From: Molossus alvarezi
Taxonomy: Eukaryota; Chordata; Mammalia; Chiroptera; Molossidae
Assembly: GCA_037176705.1 (NCBI GenBank)
Contig: CM073895.1
Coordinates: 1,736,001 to 1,800,000, forward strand
Reading direction: 5' to 3'
DNA: 64,000 bases
In this document: one piece after another, positions 34,757-47,987 of the stretch
How the letters are laid out: each line of letters opens with the position of its first letter
How positions within the stretch are numbered: the first letter of the stretch is position 1
Notes under the pieces: generated by a model
Seen by the model: only the letters and a program-made list of their open reading frames with translations
Database searches by the model: none
Told to the model about the DNA's origin: nothing
Position numbers and translations under genes: made by a program

Positions 34757-37142
34757 ACTTTGAGTTATTCCAGTGGGCCCTGGAACACCTCACGGATTTA
34801 CTCTCTCGCCTTATAAAAAAAAGTTTTCAAACGAATTAGACCTCTTTACTATGCTTGAAATATCATGGGATGGTTTGCAAGTAAACTAATACTAATAACT
34901 GTTCAGTTGGTGTGTGTGTATATGCTTAAATGGACGCTCTACGCATGCAGTCCACCCTGGGGAGAACTTGCAGATTCAACGCCAAGGTCACACCAGGAGC
35001 CCAGGGCAGCAGGTGTCCTGTGAGGGGCTCGGACAGGACAAAGGTGAGGGCTCCTGTGAGGGCGGCCGGCAGCGGTCCTGCGGGTGCTGTGGCCACACGT
35101 GGGCGGGTCGGAGCGGTTCCGGTGCTCAGTGCACGGTCCCGATAGCCAGGGCAGCGTCGTTCCTTCTAGAGCATTATCAGTTCCCTATTTGTACATGGAA
35201 ATCATGTTCTAATCTAAAAATATGTGTATACATATACACACACACACATACATGTACACACTCACACATACACACACAATATATATACACACACATTACA
35301 TTATTCTTCATGTCATTTTTTTAAACAGAACGTGCTTATGTTTCAAACCTGAGACAGGTTTGGCCTCTGTAGTCATACTCAAGCTCTTAGGACCCAGTGA
35401 CAGCTTCACGATGGCCCCAGGGGCTGGAAAAGGGAAATGAGGCGATGCCAGTGGTGAGGACGGATGAGGAATGCGTGAGGGGCCTGGACAGAGGTCGTGT
35501 CTCGGTGACATCACCGTGTCAGACTCCCACGCTCACAGGCGACGGTCTTTCCGTTTTGAACACTGTGGTCCAGGTGGAGTCTCCTGCCGACCACGGGGAG
35601 ACTGGGAGCGCCCCCCAGTAGGGAGGGAGCTAAATCCGACTCACACGTGAATGTGGACTCCCCTCGCCCCGGCAATTCCAAACCCTTGGAAGTATTGTAA
35701 AGATTAGTACGAACTTCAAGACGAGTTCTCTAAGAGCGTGTATTACACAGAGACCATATGAGCCCAGTACGTGGGCCCCAAACTCTACTTCCGGTCCGGT
35801 TATCAGCACCACCCACAGGACGTGCACTGTGACCATGACTAGTGGGTGGCAGCCCGGGAGCAGAGTCCGCCACCCCGGGACACTCTGCGTGGGGCCCGGG
35901 ACTCTCGGGGTGCGCTTGACAAGTACAGGGTCGTCCAACCCGGTGCAGGACACCTGAAACTAACAGATGATGCTGCCTGGAAACTGACGGACAAATGAGA
36001 GGAGCCAGCATGTACCCTGGGGAGGGGTGACATGGAAGGAAACAGAGTCACATAGAGTAACACTATAGGTGACAAGTTTCTCCCTGCTCTGAATCTCAAC
36101 AGTATGAGCTTTAACGAAGCGCTGGGGTGAGAAAATTAGAAAGATGAGCACTTAGCCGTGCTCATGGGAGCCCTGGAGGAAGGCGTCGTCCTCCTGGGCT
36201 CTCGGTGTGAACATCGCCTGGGACTCAGCCCACAGCCACAGTGAGAAGAGTCAACAGGCCCCGTACAACTCTCTGCGTGTCTCCCTGTGGGCGAGTTCAA
36301 ACAGGGGCTTCCTCAGTCCTTTCTGATCTGCAGGGAGTGTCCCGGGGAAGCAGCCAAGGGGGCCCCACCATGATGAGCACAGTCTCTAGGTATGAAGGTG
36401 GTGGCAGAAGCAGATGGTCCTAGTCACCATCTCCTGGGGTTCAGGTGAGGCTGAGGACAGAGGTCCTCCATGTCATTTTACAGGAATTGTTATTTAGCAG
36501 GAAAGTGTTGTCTCGGAACGTTACCGCCCATGGGAATCAATGGTGTTTATCCACGGCCTTGCAGTCAAATGTGTCAGCATCACACTTAGGTTCTGTCCTC
36601 AGACACGGTCACTGTTCACCCCGAAGCCTTTGCAGAGACGCTACACCTGAGGACAGGTCCATGGAGCGGACTCGCCTTACCGTGAAGTACAGGTTTCTAG
36701 GCAGGTCGTATCCTTGTCTGCATGAGACTCACAGAACTCGAAGCAATAACTGAACTTGTGAATAATAATGAAAGGGGCAGGAAAGAACATCAGAATCAAC
36801 AGGAAATGGTACAAGAGTAAGACAACTAGTCACAGTGGGCACTAGGCATAGTCAGAAAATCGGGATCATCCTTTGAACGTTCGTGGTGGGTGCTTTGCTC
36901 TGATTGAAGACCAGCCCCTCTGACCTGCTGGGAGCTGACCTCAGGACCGCTGTCCATTCTCCTGCTCTGAGAGCCTGACCCCGTGGAATCAGGAACAGTG
37001 ACTCACTGGGGACCAGCCCTGCAACCCCAGCCCACACTCCTCCCTTGGCCTGAAACCATTTTCGCCATTTATTTCCTTTTCTCCCAACTGCATTTCCTCA
37101 GGTACTCATTGTTTCTTAATCTTTTTTCTTTCTTTGTTTTTT
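34757..37142. other. Unassigned inner end of right arm
   Basis: Mirror of 27113-29491, with more substitutions and indels than the rest of the arm on the 34757-36207 side. CA/TA microsatellite at 35217-35300. Confidence 0.4.
35217..35300 (+). repeat. CA/CATA microsatellite (right)
   Basis: Partner of 28955-29028 with a different pattern of interruptions. Confidence 0.85.
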
Positions 37143-37224
37143 GGTACGTGCCCCTAGCAGGAACTGAACCTGGGAATCTCTGGTGTGCAGGCCATGCTTC
37201 CACTGCTACCAAACCGGCCAGGGC
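37143..37224 (-). mobile_element. SINE head fragment (right)
   Basis: Mirror of 27031-27112. Confidence 0.75.
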
Positions 37225-38968
37225 AAGTTTCTCTCATCTTTTAAAGTAGGTGGCAAAGTGAGGGGAGCAGATGTCCAGGTGACTCACTGCGCCCACACTG
37301 CTGGTAACCCAGGAACAAAGGCTCCTTTGCGAGTCACCCTCCTCCCTCCTAACTGGCTCACGTAGTGCCAGGCAGTCAGAACCAGTGGTTGTCTGGTTTC
37401 AGTTAGGTGGTTCTGGCAGGACCGCAGGCGGGACCCCTCTGGGGTGAGTACCGGGGACCCCGTGGCTGCCTGGGACTGGGGGCTCCCGGGACCAAAAGGA
37501 GAGGACTGTCATTATCTGCTGCTGGAGCCCTGCCTCTGGCTCAGCACAGCTGGGCTCGTCCCTCAAGGTGAATGTCCTGCCCTGTGGCCCTGTAGCTGTA
37601 ACTGTCACCAGGGAGTTGGAGCCTGGCCAGCTCCTGGGTGCAAGGGACCCTCACGGTCCCTGCCTGGTCTCTGGGCCGATCAGCTGAGCGTTAGGTGTTG
37701 CCCCGGGTGGTGCAGAGCCCTCTGCCTGGCACCCGGCCTGGCACCTGTCGGCCCGCAGATCTGTCGCTGTCTGTGGTGCGCTGGTACATATTGTATGTTA
37801 TCGTGGCCTTGTTTTTGTCTTGTGAGGCTTGGCCTGTCACTTTGCTCAGCAGGTTTGAAGGTGGGAGCATATCCCTCCTGGCTGGGGGCCCAGCCCTGTG
37901 GTGTGAGCCCGGGCAGGGGTGGCGGGACCCCCCAGCAGCTGTGCAGAGTGTTTCCCCGGGACATCCCTGCTGGCTGCTCAGCTCAGGGCCGCCAGGCGCC
38001 TCTCTGATGAAGACCAGGCCTGAGAGCTGGGGCTGTCTGTGGGCGCTCTCGGTTCCTGTCCCTCTGTCCCCTGCTGCCTCCCATCTGCTGGGGACTGGGT
38101 CTGCTCTCCGTGTCTGCTGAACACGGGAACCGTCCCACCCTCCATGCCCCCTGCCCTCAGACCCTGCGAGGGTCATTTTCGGGGCCGGGGGCTGAGGGAG
38201 GATCTGGGCCGGTGCCGTCCTTCCCCGCGAGCTCTCTGCCCCTTAGACGTGGTTGGTGTCTGTGTGCACAGGGGGCGGGGGCTCTGCCCACCTGCCAGAC
38301 TTCAGGCTGTTCGTCCTGAGGCTTCTACTCAGAAGGATCTACACTGATGGCTGGAAGGGGGGCGAGTCTCACTCTCCCCGGGAGGGAAAGACGGATGGAA
38401 CCGGCTGCACACGGCCTGGACCCCCGCTGGAGGCGGCTCTGGGCTCCCGGGAAGCGCGGGGCGTCCATCCCGCCAGCCCCTGGAGGCTGCGGAGCTGCAG
38501 GGCTGCCCAGGTGAAGGGACAGCCCCTTACGTTCCAGCTGCTGAGGCCCTGGCCAAGGCTGGGCTGCTCGCCCCCTCCCCCCGCCCCCCGCGGCCCCTGC
38601 CTAGGCCGAGGTCACTGCAGTGCCTCAGCTCACTGAGCACCCCAGGGACAGTGGTCCCCCAGAGTCCTGTGGGGCATGGAAGCTGAATTGACATCTTTTA
38701 ATGTTACTAACACAAAATACAGGTCCGTTTGCCTGGGTCTGCAGGAATTTATGTTACAAAATGTGCAAAGAAAATGGCTTGGGTGATGACTGACTGTTTT
38801 TAAGAAATAATAAATAGAGGTCACTAAAATGAAGAGTTTTTGAGAAAGCTTTTCAGTAATAATTATATACATCCAAACGTAGCTTACCAAAGTCATGGTA
38901 ACTTAGTCTTTGGAGGTTGTCTGTGTTAGATGAATAAAATGTTAAACAGCTAGATCTTTTTACACTAA
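37225..38968. other. Unassigned stretch, right arm
   Basis: Mirror of 25286-27030; small indels against the left arm cluster near 38290-38525. Confidence 0.4.
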
Positions 38969-39114
38969 CAGGACACTAAAATGTTCGTTAATCTGAGTTT
39001 GCCGAGTCGTGGCTTCTGATTACAGAAGGTAGAGGACGGATTTAGCTCTGTCCATGAATTTTTGTTTGAACAATGTCATTGAAAATGTGAATATATTTGC
39101 CAGTCTGAGGAATG

Positions 39115-39667
39115 TTTATTAGTTACTTGTCACACACACAGTAGAAAAGAGCAAGTCTGGCTGGTGTGGGTCAGTGGTCAAGCGTCAACCCTGCACCGGG
39201 AGGTCACAGTTCCATTCCTGGTCTGGATGCATGCCCAGGTTGTGGGCCAGAGCCCCAGTGAGGGGCATGCATGAGGCAGCCAATCTATGGTCTCTCTCAT
39301 TGATATTTCTCTCTCTCTTCCCCTACATGTCCTGTGGGTGTGACCTCAGTGTGCTGGGTCAGTAAGGGGTGAGAGGAGGACTCAGGGCACCACAGGAGTT
39401 TGAGGGGGTCACATGTGTGGGCCCCCAAACTCCCTGAGCAGTAGCAGGTCACCTCCTCTGCCCGGTGCAGAGTCAGCCATCCAGGAGCGGGTCCCAGCGG
39501 CTCCCTGGGCCCCACATTCAGTCCTCGGGGGCCTGGAGCAGTCAGCAGGCACCGTGGATGCTCAGAGGTCTGCACCCTGAAACATTCATCAGCGGGTGGG
39601 TCCCTCGCAGGGATCCTAATGCGTCTCCTCCACGGCCCCGGGGCTGATGTCTGGCAGGACCAGAGAC
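39115..39667 (-). pseudogene. TNFRSF14: Orphan TNFRSF14 last exon with poly(A) signal (right)
   Basis: Mirror of 24587-25139. The stop corresponding to TAG lies at 39616-39618. It lies upstream of the intact right gene on the opposite strand. Confidence 0.8.
39154..39324 (+). mobile_element. Ves-type SINE in orphan last exon (right)
   Basis: Mirror of 24930-25100. Confidence 0.88.
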
Positions 39668-41192
39668 CTGCGGGGTGGGAAAGTCTGCGGGTTTGGCTCT
39701 GTCTGCCTTGTCGTCAACTGCAGGTACATTTGGTATGAAGACGCTAGGTGGCATGGGGCAGGCCCCCAGGATGCTGGTCCCCCCTCGGCAGCAGGTCAGG
39801 GGCCCTGTGAACACCGCAGGCTTTCATGTGCTCCCAGGCCGGGCCCCAGGGTCCTTCACATTCTCCACTGGCCTGCGTGGACGCCTTCTCCTCAGACCCG
39901 ATCCCGGGCCCCACGCCAAGGCCACCCACCCACTCAGGGCTGGGCACCCCCTCCACCCCTTCCAGCGTGTGACACCTTGTCCCTGTGCTTCCGGAGACAT
40001 CAGAAGGGCTCTGTGTCAGCGTGGGCTGGGCGTCCAGCCATCAGCCACAGGAGGGGACATCCCTGGGTGTAGTCAGGGCCTGAGAGGGACCTGCCGGACC
40101 TGTGGAGCCAGACACACCCCTCAGGGTCTGGACTGGTTTGTTTACACCAAAATGGCCATGTCATTGGTTTGGGACGTCGCAGAGGAGAGGAGCTGTGGGG
40201 GTGCCATGCCCAGCACCTGAGCCAGGGACACAGGAGATGAGCAGCCAGGGGTGGGGGCTGACTCTCCCAGTCGCTCCCCATCTGGGCCCCCAGGGTGGTG
40301 GGTGGGCTGCCTCTCTGGAGCCCCAGAGCCTGACCCTTAGTTGGGGTCTGTCACCCCAACCGGCCCACATGTGCCCAAGTCTGGGGGCAGCTCAGGTGCT
40401 GGGAAGACCCCAGGGGAGAGCCCCTCCTGCCCGGGAAGATTAGGGTTCGGTTCTGAACACAGTCTGCACCCGGGAGGCCCTGGGCAAGGCCAGGTCTCTT
40501 TCTGAGTCCCCATGGCCCCATCTGTGAAATGGGGGCAAGAAGTCCCCAGCCCCGCCCCTCCAGGGACAGGTGGGAGTGGATGTGACCATGGTGGGGAGCC
40601 CCTCCTTCTGGGTGCTCAAGGGGGACACAGTGCCCCCCTCTCCCAATGCCTGTCCAGCCCCCACCAGACCTGATCTCTGGAATGCTCTGACTCAGACAAG
40701 GAATCTCAGACTCCCCGCTGAGGCACAAGCACAGACACCTGCCAGGCACAGGGCTCCGCCCCCAGAGCTGTCAGTCACTGCAGCTGAGCATCAGAGGCTC
40801 CTTCCTGTGCAGAATCCACAGGTCAGCTCTCTGGGGTGCAGAGCAGCAGGGAAAGTGCAGGTGCGTGTTGGGGGGCACCCACTACCACTGGAGACTCCCA
40901 GGGAGGCTGATGGACAGGACGGGCTGGGAACTGCTCTGCAGACACTGGGCTCACCCGCTGGGCAGGAGCCTGGTGAGGGCTGTGCCTGGTCCCCCCACTC
41001 CAGGGCCCTGATGACCCAGCCCGTGCCCCTCCCCCCTGGCCTGTGGGTCTGGGAACCTGGGGCCTGGAGGGAAATTACTGCTGAGCCCAAGCTCAGTCTG
41101 TCTGCACTTTCAGACCAGCATTCAGACGCAAGGAGGAGTCCTGGGCCTGCCATGGGTCCTGCTGGCAGGGACTGAGGGTCCAGAGGAGGGAC

Positions 41193-44100
41193 ATGGAGCC
41201 TCTGCAAGGCTGGGGGCCCCCACCCTGGAGCCTGGCGCCCAAGGCTGCTGCCCTGAGACTGGTGAGTCCTCAGATTCTCTTCCTCTGCCCCCCCCCCCAG
41301 AGCCCCACTCCTACCCCCTGCTGTGCCCAGCAATCTGCTCCTCCTCAGTGTGTCCCTGGGCCCTGTCCCTGTCCCTCTCACACCAGACTTTGTCCCCAGC
41401 AGCCCCGCTCTTTGGGCTGTCCCAGCCCCTGACACTCCGTTCCCTGAGCACCGGGAGTGGGGGGCACCGGCAGGAAAGTCTCCTTCTGTACCCTACCCCC
41501 ACCACCTCATTCAGGGGTGAGAGGTGAGCCCCCCCACGGGGTGAGGGCGCTGGGTCGTGCTTTAGGGCAGAAGCCCAACCGGGGCTGAATCCACCCACAG
41601 CCGCAGCCCTGTCCTGGGAGAAACTCGAATATCTGTGCACTGGGCGGGAGGCCGCTGCTCCTGGGCTGTGTGGTTCCCTGTAAGCCCACGCGGGTACCCC
41701 TGAGGATGACCCCTGTTTGCCGGGGCCCCTCCTAAGCCTGTGTCCCCTGTCAGGACCTTCCTAGGCCTCTGTCCCCTGTCAGGACCCTCCTAAGCCTGTG
41801 TCCCCTGTCAGGACCCTCCTAAGCCTGTGTCCCCTGTCAGGACCCTCCTAAGCCTGTGTCCCCTGTCAGGCCAGAGAACCCTGAAAGCCATCCCTGCCCT
41901 GACCCTGTGCTCCCAGGGCTGAGCGGGACCAGCAGGGGCAGCAGCGAGGCCCCGGTTCCTTCAGGCTCCGCCCTCCAGGGCTGGGGCCCCAGCTGGGGAG
42001 CAGAGGGGCAGAGCTGGGGACCCAGACCAGGCAGTGCCCTCCCCAGGCTTCAGGGTGGTCAGTGGACAATCCTGTCCTGGGGCCACCAGCTTGGTCCCCA
42101 CAGGGCACGACCCTACACAGCTGCTGGTGCCCATTACTCAAGGGGGTGAGGCTGAGGCCCAGGCAGCTCTTCTGACCCAACGCCCTCCCGTCCCCTTAGG
42201 CCCTACTGTGTCTCCGTCTGGGAGCCCTCCTCAGCGAGGACAGGCCCCCCTGCAGGGACGGGGAGTACCCGGTGGGGGCCAAGTGCTGTCCCAGGTGCAG
42301 CCCAGGTGGGTGCAGCCCTGCGGGGACCCCTGGGGAAGCTGTGGGTGGTGGGCAGGGCTGTGGGCAGGGGCAGACTTTCCAGCCTGCCCAGGCCTTGGGC
42401 CCCTCAGTTCCCAGTACCCACCACTGGGGTGCAGAAGGGAAGGTTGCCGGGGGGACAGGAGCCAAGGTCACCCCATGCAGCTCTCACACCTCAGACCTTC
42501 ACTGCACAGGGGACAGGGGCTCGGGGTGGCCACCCCATTTATGGCCAGAAGACTGGATCTCAGGGCCGGGCATCGGTTTCTCCGGAGGCCCCACATTCTC
42601 CCAGAACCTCTCACTTCACACAAGGTTGGCTCACTGTGCCGGGACAATCAGCTCAGGAGCCCTTGATCCCTGTGGGAGGTGTGACCTCTGCCCGGGCTAC
42701 CGAGGGGTCACCCTTCCTGAGTGTGTGGACCTCCGGGCTGCAGGACACCGGGTGAAGGAGGCCTGTGGGGAGACCACAGGGACAGTGTGTGCACCCTGCT
42801 CCCCGGGGACCTACACTGCCCACCGCAATAGCCTGGACGAGTGTCTACCGTGCCACCTCTGTGACCCAGGTGAGAACACTGAGCCCACCCAGCTTTGTGC
42901 TGAGCCCCAAATCCCCATCACAGCACACAGGACTCTGAACACATCAGGCTGTGCCCAGAGCCAGGCCTCCTTCACCTGAGTGCAGGGTCTCGGACCCCTA
43001 AACTCCTCGCCCACCCGAGAACCCTCCTGAGGCTGAGCACTGGACCCGAGGCCTGCTTCCTGCCCAGGGCAGGTGGTCTGGGCTGGGCACCCCAGGAGGA
43101 AGGCCAGGGCCGAGGTGGAGGCCAGGATGCTTGGGGTTCAGGGAGGTGGGTGAGCCTCCTGCTACAACCACAGATCCCCCAGGGAGCCTGTGTGACGGGC
43201 TGAGCCGGGGCAGATGGCAGGAGGCTGTCTCAGGGGGGCTCCCCACCCACCGCCAGCTGAGGGGGCTCCTGCCCTGTGGCTGCCATCTGACCAGCCTGGT
43301 TTACAGGATGGGAACCTGTCTGAGGGCGTCTTCAGGGGGGCAGCCTGGGGCTGGGACTGGCCTCAGCCTGTCCCTACTGACGGGACCTCACTTCCTGTCG
43401 GGCCCAGGCTGGGAGGTCTCAGTGTCCCCCAGAGGCCTGGCCTTCTGTGCGGGACACCCGTCCACCACCCCTGCCGCTGGCCTTTCCCTGCCGGCTGCTG
43501 GTCACCTCCCTCGGACCCCCTTTGGGACTCTCCTGTGTGTCGGCACCTCCCGACAGTGTGTTCTGGCAGAGCCTGGGGGCATCGGACAGGGTCCCAGCTG
43601 GGAGCAGAGTTGGGCTGAGGTCCCATCACCCAGGGCGCTCCCCAGACCTCGGGCAGGAGCCCTAGGCCTGCAGGCGCTGTCCAGCCCTCAGCTTGGTTTC
43701 CCCCAGTGACGGGGCACTCACCACCAGCCCTGTGTCCTTGCTGCGGGTCTGACTCCTTCTCTGGGTCCCAGACACGGGCCTGGTGACCAGGAGGAAGTGC
43801 TCCAGCACCGGGAACACTGTGTGCGGCTGCGACCGAGGTTATTTCTGTGTCCTCGTGGACGGGGACCACTGTGCTGAGTGCAGGCCCCACAGTGACTGCC
43901 GACCAGGCCAGAGGGTGCAGGAGACAGGTGAGCCCAGCACCCAGTGAGGACACAGAGCAGACAGACCCAGGGGTGGGGAGGCCCGAGGAGCCCTCTGCCC
44001 GACACTCTCGTTCTCAGGCACCGAGCGGCAGGACACGCTGTGTGAAGACTGCCCGCCTGGAACCTTCTCCGCAGGGGGCACCCAGGCGGTGTGTGAGCCC

Positions 44101-46348
44101 TGGAGCAAGTAGGTGATCCCGGGTGGTCCTCAGTGCTCCCCTGGGAGAGAAGGGCCCTCCCCCAGCACAGAGACTGTGGGCCCCACCTGCTCCAGTCTAT
44201 GGGTGTCACACTAGTCAACAGGGGAGGGGTCCAGTGCTCCTTGATTTCTACCCTTCACACCCCATCTGGTCCCCTCCTCAGGTCTGTCCCTGTGTCTGTG
44301 TCTGTGGCTTTAACAGTCCGTCCCTGACACCAGCTCTGTCTCCACCCTCTGTCATCTCCATCGCTGTCCCTCTGTCTTGTGAGGGTCCCTGTCCCCTGGC
44401 TGTCCTGCCTCCCCGTCCTCTCCCTCTGTCTTCCCGTGGCTGCGGGACATGGAGTCAGACAGACCACGTTCACCCAGAGCCGCCCCCGCACGGGGCCCCA
44501 GGCAGCAGCCTTCACCTCTGTGAGCCCGGCTGTGCAGCGGGACACTGGAGGGTCCCCGTGAGCATCAGGCCCCCAGGGTGCCCAGGCCTGCGACCCAGGT
44601 CCCCACCGCTCCTGTCCCCCAGGTGCAGCGGACCCTTGGAGATGGAAGCCAAGCCTGGGACCAATAGCACAGATGTGACCTGCTCCTTGTCGTCGTTCAA
44701 TGTTGCCGTCCTGTGTGTCTGCACTGTCATCCTTGTCATCCTCATCATTGGGTCACTGGGATACTTTATCATCAGAAACAGAAGGTCACCTGGTAAGCAA
44801 CAACCCCTGGACTCATCAGGGCTCAGGTCCCAGCTCTCATTCCCCCACCCTCCCTGGTCTGTCCCTCACAGTGGGGGAGGTGTGGCACTGGGGTCCGGGA
44901 GGGCGGGACTTCCTGTCTGAGGAGCCCTGTGCCCAGAGGTGTCTGCTCAGCACCTTGGACCCTGAGCTGCCCTCTGCCCTCAGGGGACAGAGAAGCACAG
45001 GAGCCTGGAGCCCTGGGGGAGGGGCCCACGTCATTCATTCCCTCCTTGGTTCCCCCTCTCCCACTGTCCCCTGCACAGGGCTCTGTGTGCCCGGGGAGCC
45101 CGAGTGGCAGGGGGAGCGGGCACGGAGCAGAGAAAGGCACAGGGAGAGGTGCAGGCTCTGTCCTCTGTCCTCACCCGGGAGGGGCGGGGCCAGGCTCTGA
45201 GCAGCGGGGCAGTGTCCCTTCTCTCCAGATCCTGGGGCACCCCCTCCTCTGTGGGGTGCTCACCCCTCTCCCTGGTTGGTGGTCTGACTGGGCTGAGTAG
45301 GGACTGAGTTTGGCAGCTGGCCAGGTGGCAGGGGTGCCCTGAGTCTTGTCACCTGTCCTGGCTCCCTGGGGCAGGCCTGGCAAGGAGCCATTTACATTGG
45401 TCTGGCTGCCTCTGAGGGGCCGTCGCTCCGGGAAGTTGTAGGGTGAGGGGCAGAGCTCTCGGGTTCCCCCAGTGTGTGCTGCCCCTCCCCCCCATTCACG
45501 TGTCTCTGTTTTGCAGAAAAAACCACCCAGAAGACACACAGTGAGCAGGTACTGATGCTTGTCCCACCCTGGAGGTGATGCTGCTGGGCTGGGTGGGGTC
45601 CCAGTTCCCTGTGGGTGCTGGGTCCTGAGGGTGCAGTGAGCTCACTCGGGAAGGGAGGCCACTGCTCCTCCCCTGGGAGACCGGGCTGACCCTGAGCATC
45701 CTGGGCTGAGGGCAGGACCCGGCTCAGTGTCTTCGTGCCAAATGTACCTGCAGTTGACGACAAGGCAGACAGAACCAAAACCACAGATTTCCCACCCCGC
45801 AGGTCTCTGTGGTCCTGCCAGACATCCGCCCCGGGGCCGTGGATGAGACAGCATTAGTGATCCCTGCGAGGGACCCACCCGCTGATGAATGTTTCAGGGT
45901 GCAGACCTCTGAGCGTCCACGGGGCCTGCTGACTGCTCCAGGCCCCCGAGGACCGAATGTGGGGCCCGGGGAGCCGCTGGGACCCGCTCCTGGATGGCGG
46001 AGCCTTCACTGGGCAGTGATGACCCGCTACTGCTCAGGGGGGTTGAGGGACCACACATGTGACCTCCTCAAACTCCTGTGGTGCCCTGAGTCCTCCTGCC
46101 AGCCCTTACTGACCCAGCACACTGAGGTCACACCCACAGGACAATCTAGGGAGAGGGAGAGAGAGATAGAAACGTGGATGAGGGGGAACATCGACTGGCC
46201 GCCTCCTGTACCCCCCGCACTGGGGATCTGGCCCACGACCTGGGCATGTGCCCTGACCGGGATTCGAAGGGTGACCTCCTGGTGCAGGGTGTACACTCGA
46301 TCATGGAGCCACACTGGCCGGGCTTGCTCTTTGTCTCTGTGGGTGTGA
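41193..46348 (+). CDS. TNFRSF14: TNFRSF14 (HVEM), right-arm copy, eight exons
   Basis: Mirror copy of the left gene, transcribed away from the palindrome centre. Exons: 41193-41261 (phase 0 end), 42200-42305, 42744-42869, 43772-43927 (each ending phase 1), 44018-44108 (phase 2), 44623-44792 (phase 1), 45517-45548 (phase 0), 45803-46348. Introns start GT and end AG. The start ATG lies in AGGGACATGG, as in the family. Three cysteine-rich domains span roughly residues 35-185, the membrane segment roughly residues 208-230, and the cytoplasmic tail follows. The tail keeps LPDIRPGAVDET, aligning with the human PPDVTTVAVEET TRAF-site region, but no stop follows where human ends; the frame continues about 150 codons, the last ~68 in a SINE. 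A human-like juxtamembrane VSVQRKRQ exon was not found, so one small exon may be missing or mis-called. Confidence 0.88.
41726..41870 (-). repeat. 29-bp minisatellite, five units, TNFRSF14 intron 1 (right)
   Basis: Same five units with the same variant unit in the same place as in the left arm, in reverse complement. Confidence 0.9.
46145..46322 (-). mobile_element. Ves-type SINE inside TNFRSF14 last exon (right)
   Basis: Mirror of 17930-18107. It supplies about the last 68 codons of the predicted open frame. Confidence 0.9.
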
Positions 46349-46357
46349 CAAGTAACC

Positions 46358-46363
46358 AATAAA
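46358..46363 (+). terminator. TNFRSF14: Poly(A) signal of right TNFRSF14
   Basis: AATAAA begins only 10 bases after the predicted stop (46346-46348) and just past the SINE in the last exon. The same signal is kept in the broken last-exon copy (left 25134-25139), which supports it as the ancestral 3' end. Confidence 0.55.
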
Positions 46364-46766
46364 CATTCCTCAGATTGTCAAATACATTCACATTTTCAGG
46401 ACCCATTATTCAAACAAATGTTCACGGACAGAGCTAAATCCGTCCTCTACCTTCTGTAATCAGAGGCCAAGACTAGGCAAACTCAGATTAACTGACATCT
46501 TAGTGTCCTGTGACTGCAGAAGTACTGTGCTGGCCTGTTCCTATGGCCTCGCCGTGATGGTCACACAGAAGCCAGGGTGCAGCTGTCAGGGACAAGCTGA
46601 GGGAAGGCCACTGGCCTGGTTGTCCTCTGAGCAAATTTGTTTTTTGTGTGTGAGAGGGACAGGGCCCAGGGAGACACTGAGGAGGAGCAGATTGCTGGGC
46701 ACAGCAGGGGCAGGAGTGGGCTCTGGGAGGTGGGGGGGGAGCACAGAGGAGGATCTGGTGACTCAG

Positions 46767-46832
46767 TCACATGACCTCAGCCTTGGGTGTGAGGCTCCAG
46801 GGGGGCGGCCCCCAGCCTTGCAGAGGCTCCAT
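46767..46832 (-). pseudogene. TNFRSF14: Orphan TNFRSF14 exon 1 copy (right arm)
   Basis: Mirror of 17420-17485, with the same lost donor and early stop. It lies just downstream of the intact right-arm gene, on the opposite strand. Confidence 0.85.
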
Positions 46833-47987
46833 GTCTGTCCTCTGGACCCTCAGGCCCTGGCTGCCATCTCGGGACCCCTGCCAGCAGGACCCAGGGCAGG
46901 ACCCCAGGACTCCATCTTGCTGCTCCAGGAAGCAGAAAAGTTTGGAAACTGGTCCTGGGCTCAGGGAGTCATTTCCCCTCCAGCCCTAGGGCTCAGTGTG
47001 GGCGGAGCACTCTCTCCGCAGTCAGTAGGGGGCGCCGCAGGCACAACCCCCTCACCAGGCTCCTGCCCCGCCGGTGAGCCCAGAGTCTGCAGAGCAGTCT
47101 CAGCCCGTCCTGTCCACCAGCCCCCGTGTCCTGTGGGAGTGGGTGCCCCCCAAGCATCCGCACGGTCCCTGCAGCTCTGCACCCCAGAGAGCTGCCCCGA
47201 GGCTTCTCCACAGGACTGGCCTCTGAGCTTCTGGTCACCTGGGTCCCCCTCTGCTGGGGGCGGGGCTGTTCCCACCACATCCCAGAGCTCAGCTCTCAAG
47301 GGCCCTCCTCCCCAACTCCAGAGGCTGGGCCCCCATTGGAGGAGGGGACCCTTGCACACACATGGGGCTCCCCACAGTGCGCATATCCTCTCCCACCTGT
47401 CCCTGGAGGGGTGGGGCTGGGGGCTTCTTGTCCCCATTTCACAGATGGGGCCATGGGGACTCAGAAAGAGACCTGGCCTTGCCCAGGGTCTCCCAGGTGC
47501 AGACTGTGCTCAGAACCGAACCCTAATCTTCCCGGGCAGGAGGGGCTCTCCCCTGGGGTCTTCCCAGCACCTGACCAACCGTAGACCTGGGCACATGTGG
47601 GCAGCCTGGGGCGGCATAGCCCTACCCACATCCCAGGGGCAGGCTCCGGGGCTCCAGAGAGGCAGCCCACCCACCACCCTGGAGGCCCAGATGGGGAGTG
47701 ACCGGGAGAGTCAGCCCCCACCCCTGGCTGCCCATCTCATGCTGTCCTGCCCCACGTGCTGGGCACGGTACCCCCACAGCTCCCCTCCTCTGGGAGGTTG
47801 CAAACCACTGACACCTGGCGGCTTTGTCTGATCACACCTGTCCGGACCCTGATGTGCGTGTCCGCTCCACAGGCCCCAGGAAGGTCCCTTAAGGCCCCGT
47901 CAGCCCCAGCGCCCACCCTCCTGTGGCTGATGGCTGGACACCCCGCCTCGCTGACCTGCAGCCTTCTGAGTCCAGGGACCAGGTGTC

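Larger units (their letters stand above)
38969..41382. repeat. Blocks B' and A', right-arm mirror
   Basis: Mirror of 22870-25285: block B' at 38969-39734 (orphan last exon) and block A' at 39968-41382 (promoter and exon 1 of the intact gene). Confidence 0.8.
45727..47987. repeat. Blocks B and A, right-arm mirror
   Basis: Mirror of 16265-18525: block B at 45727-46507 (last exon of the intact gene) and block A at 46650-47987 (orphan exon 1). Confidence 0.8.
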
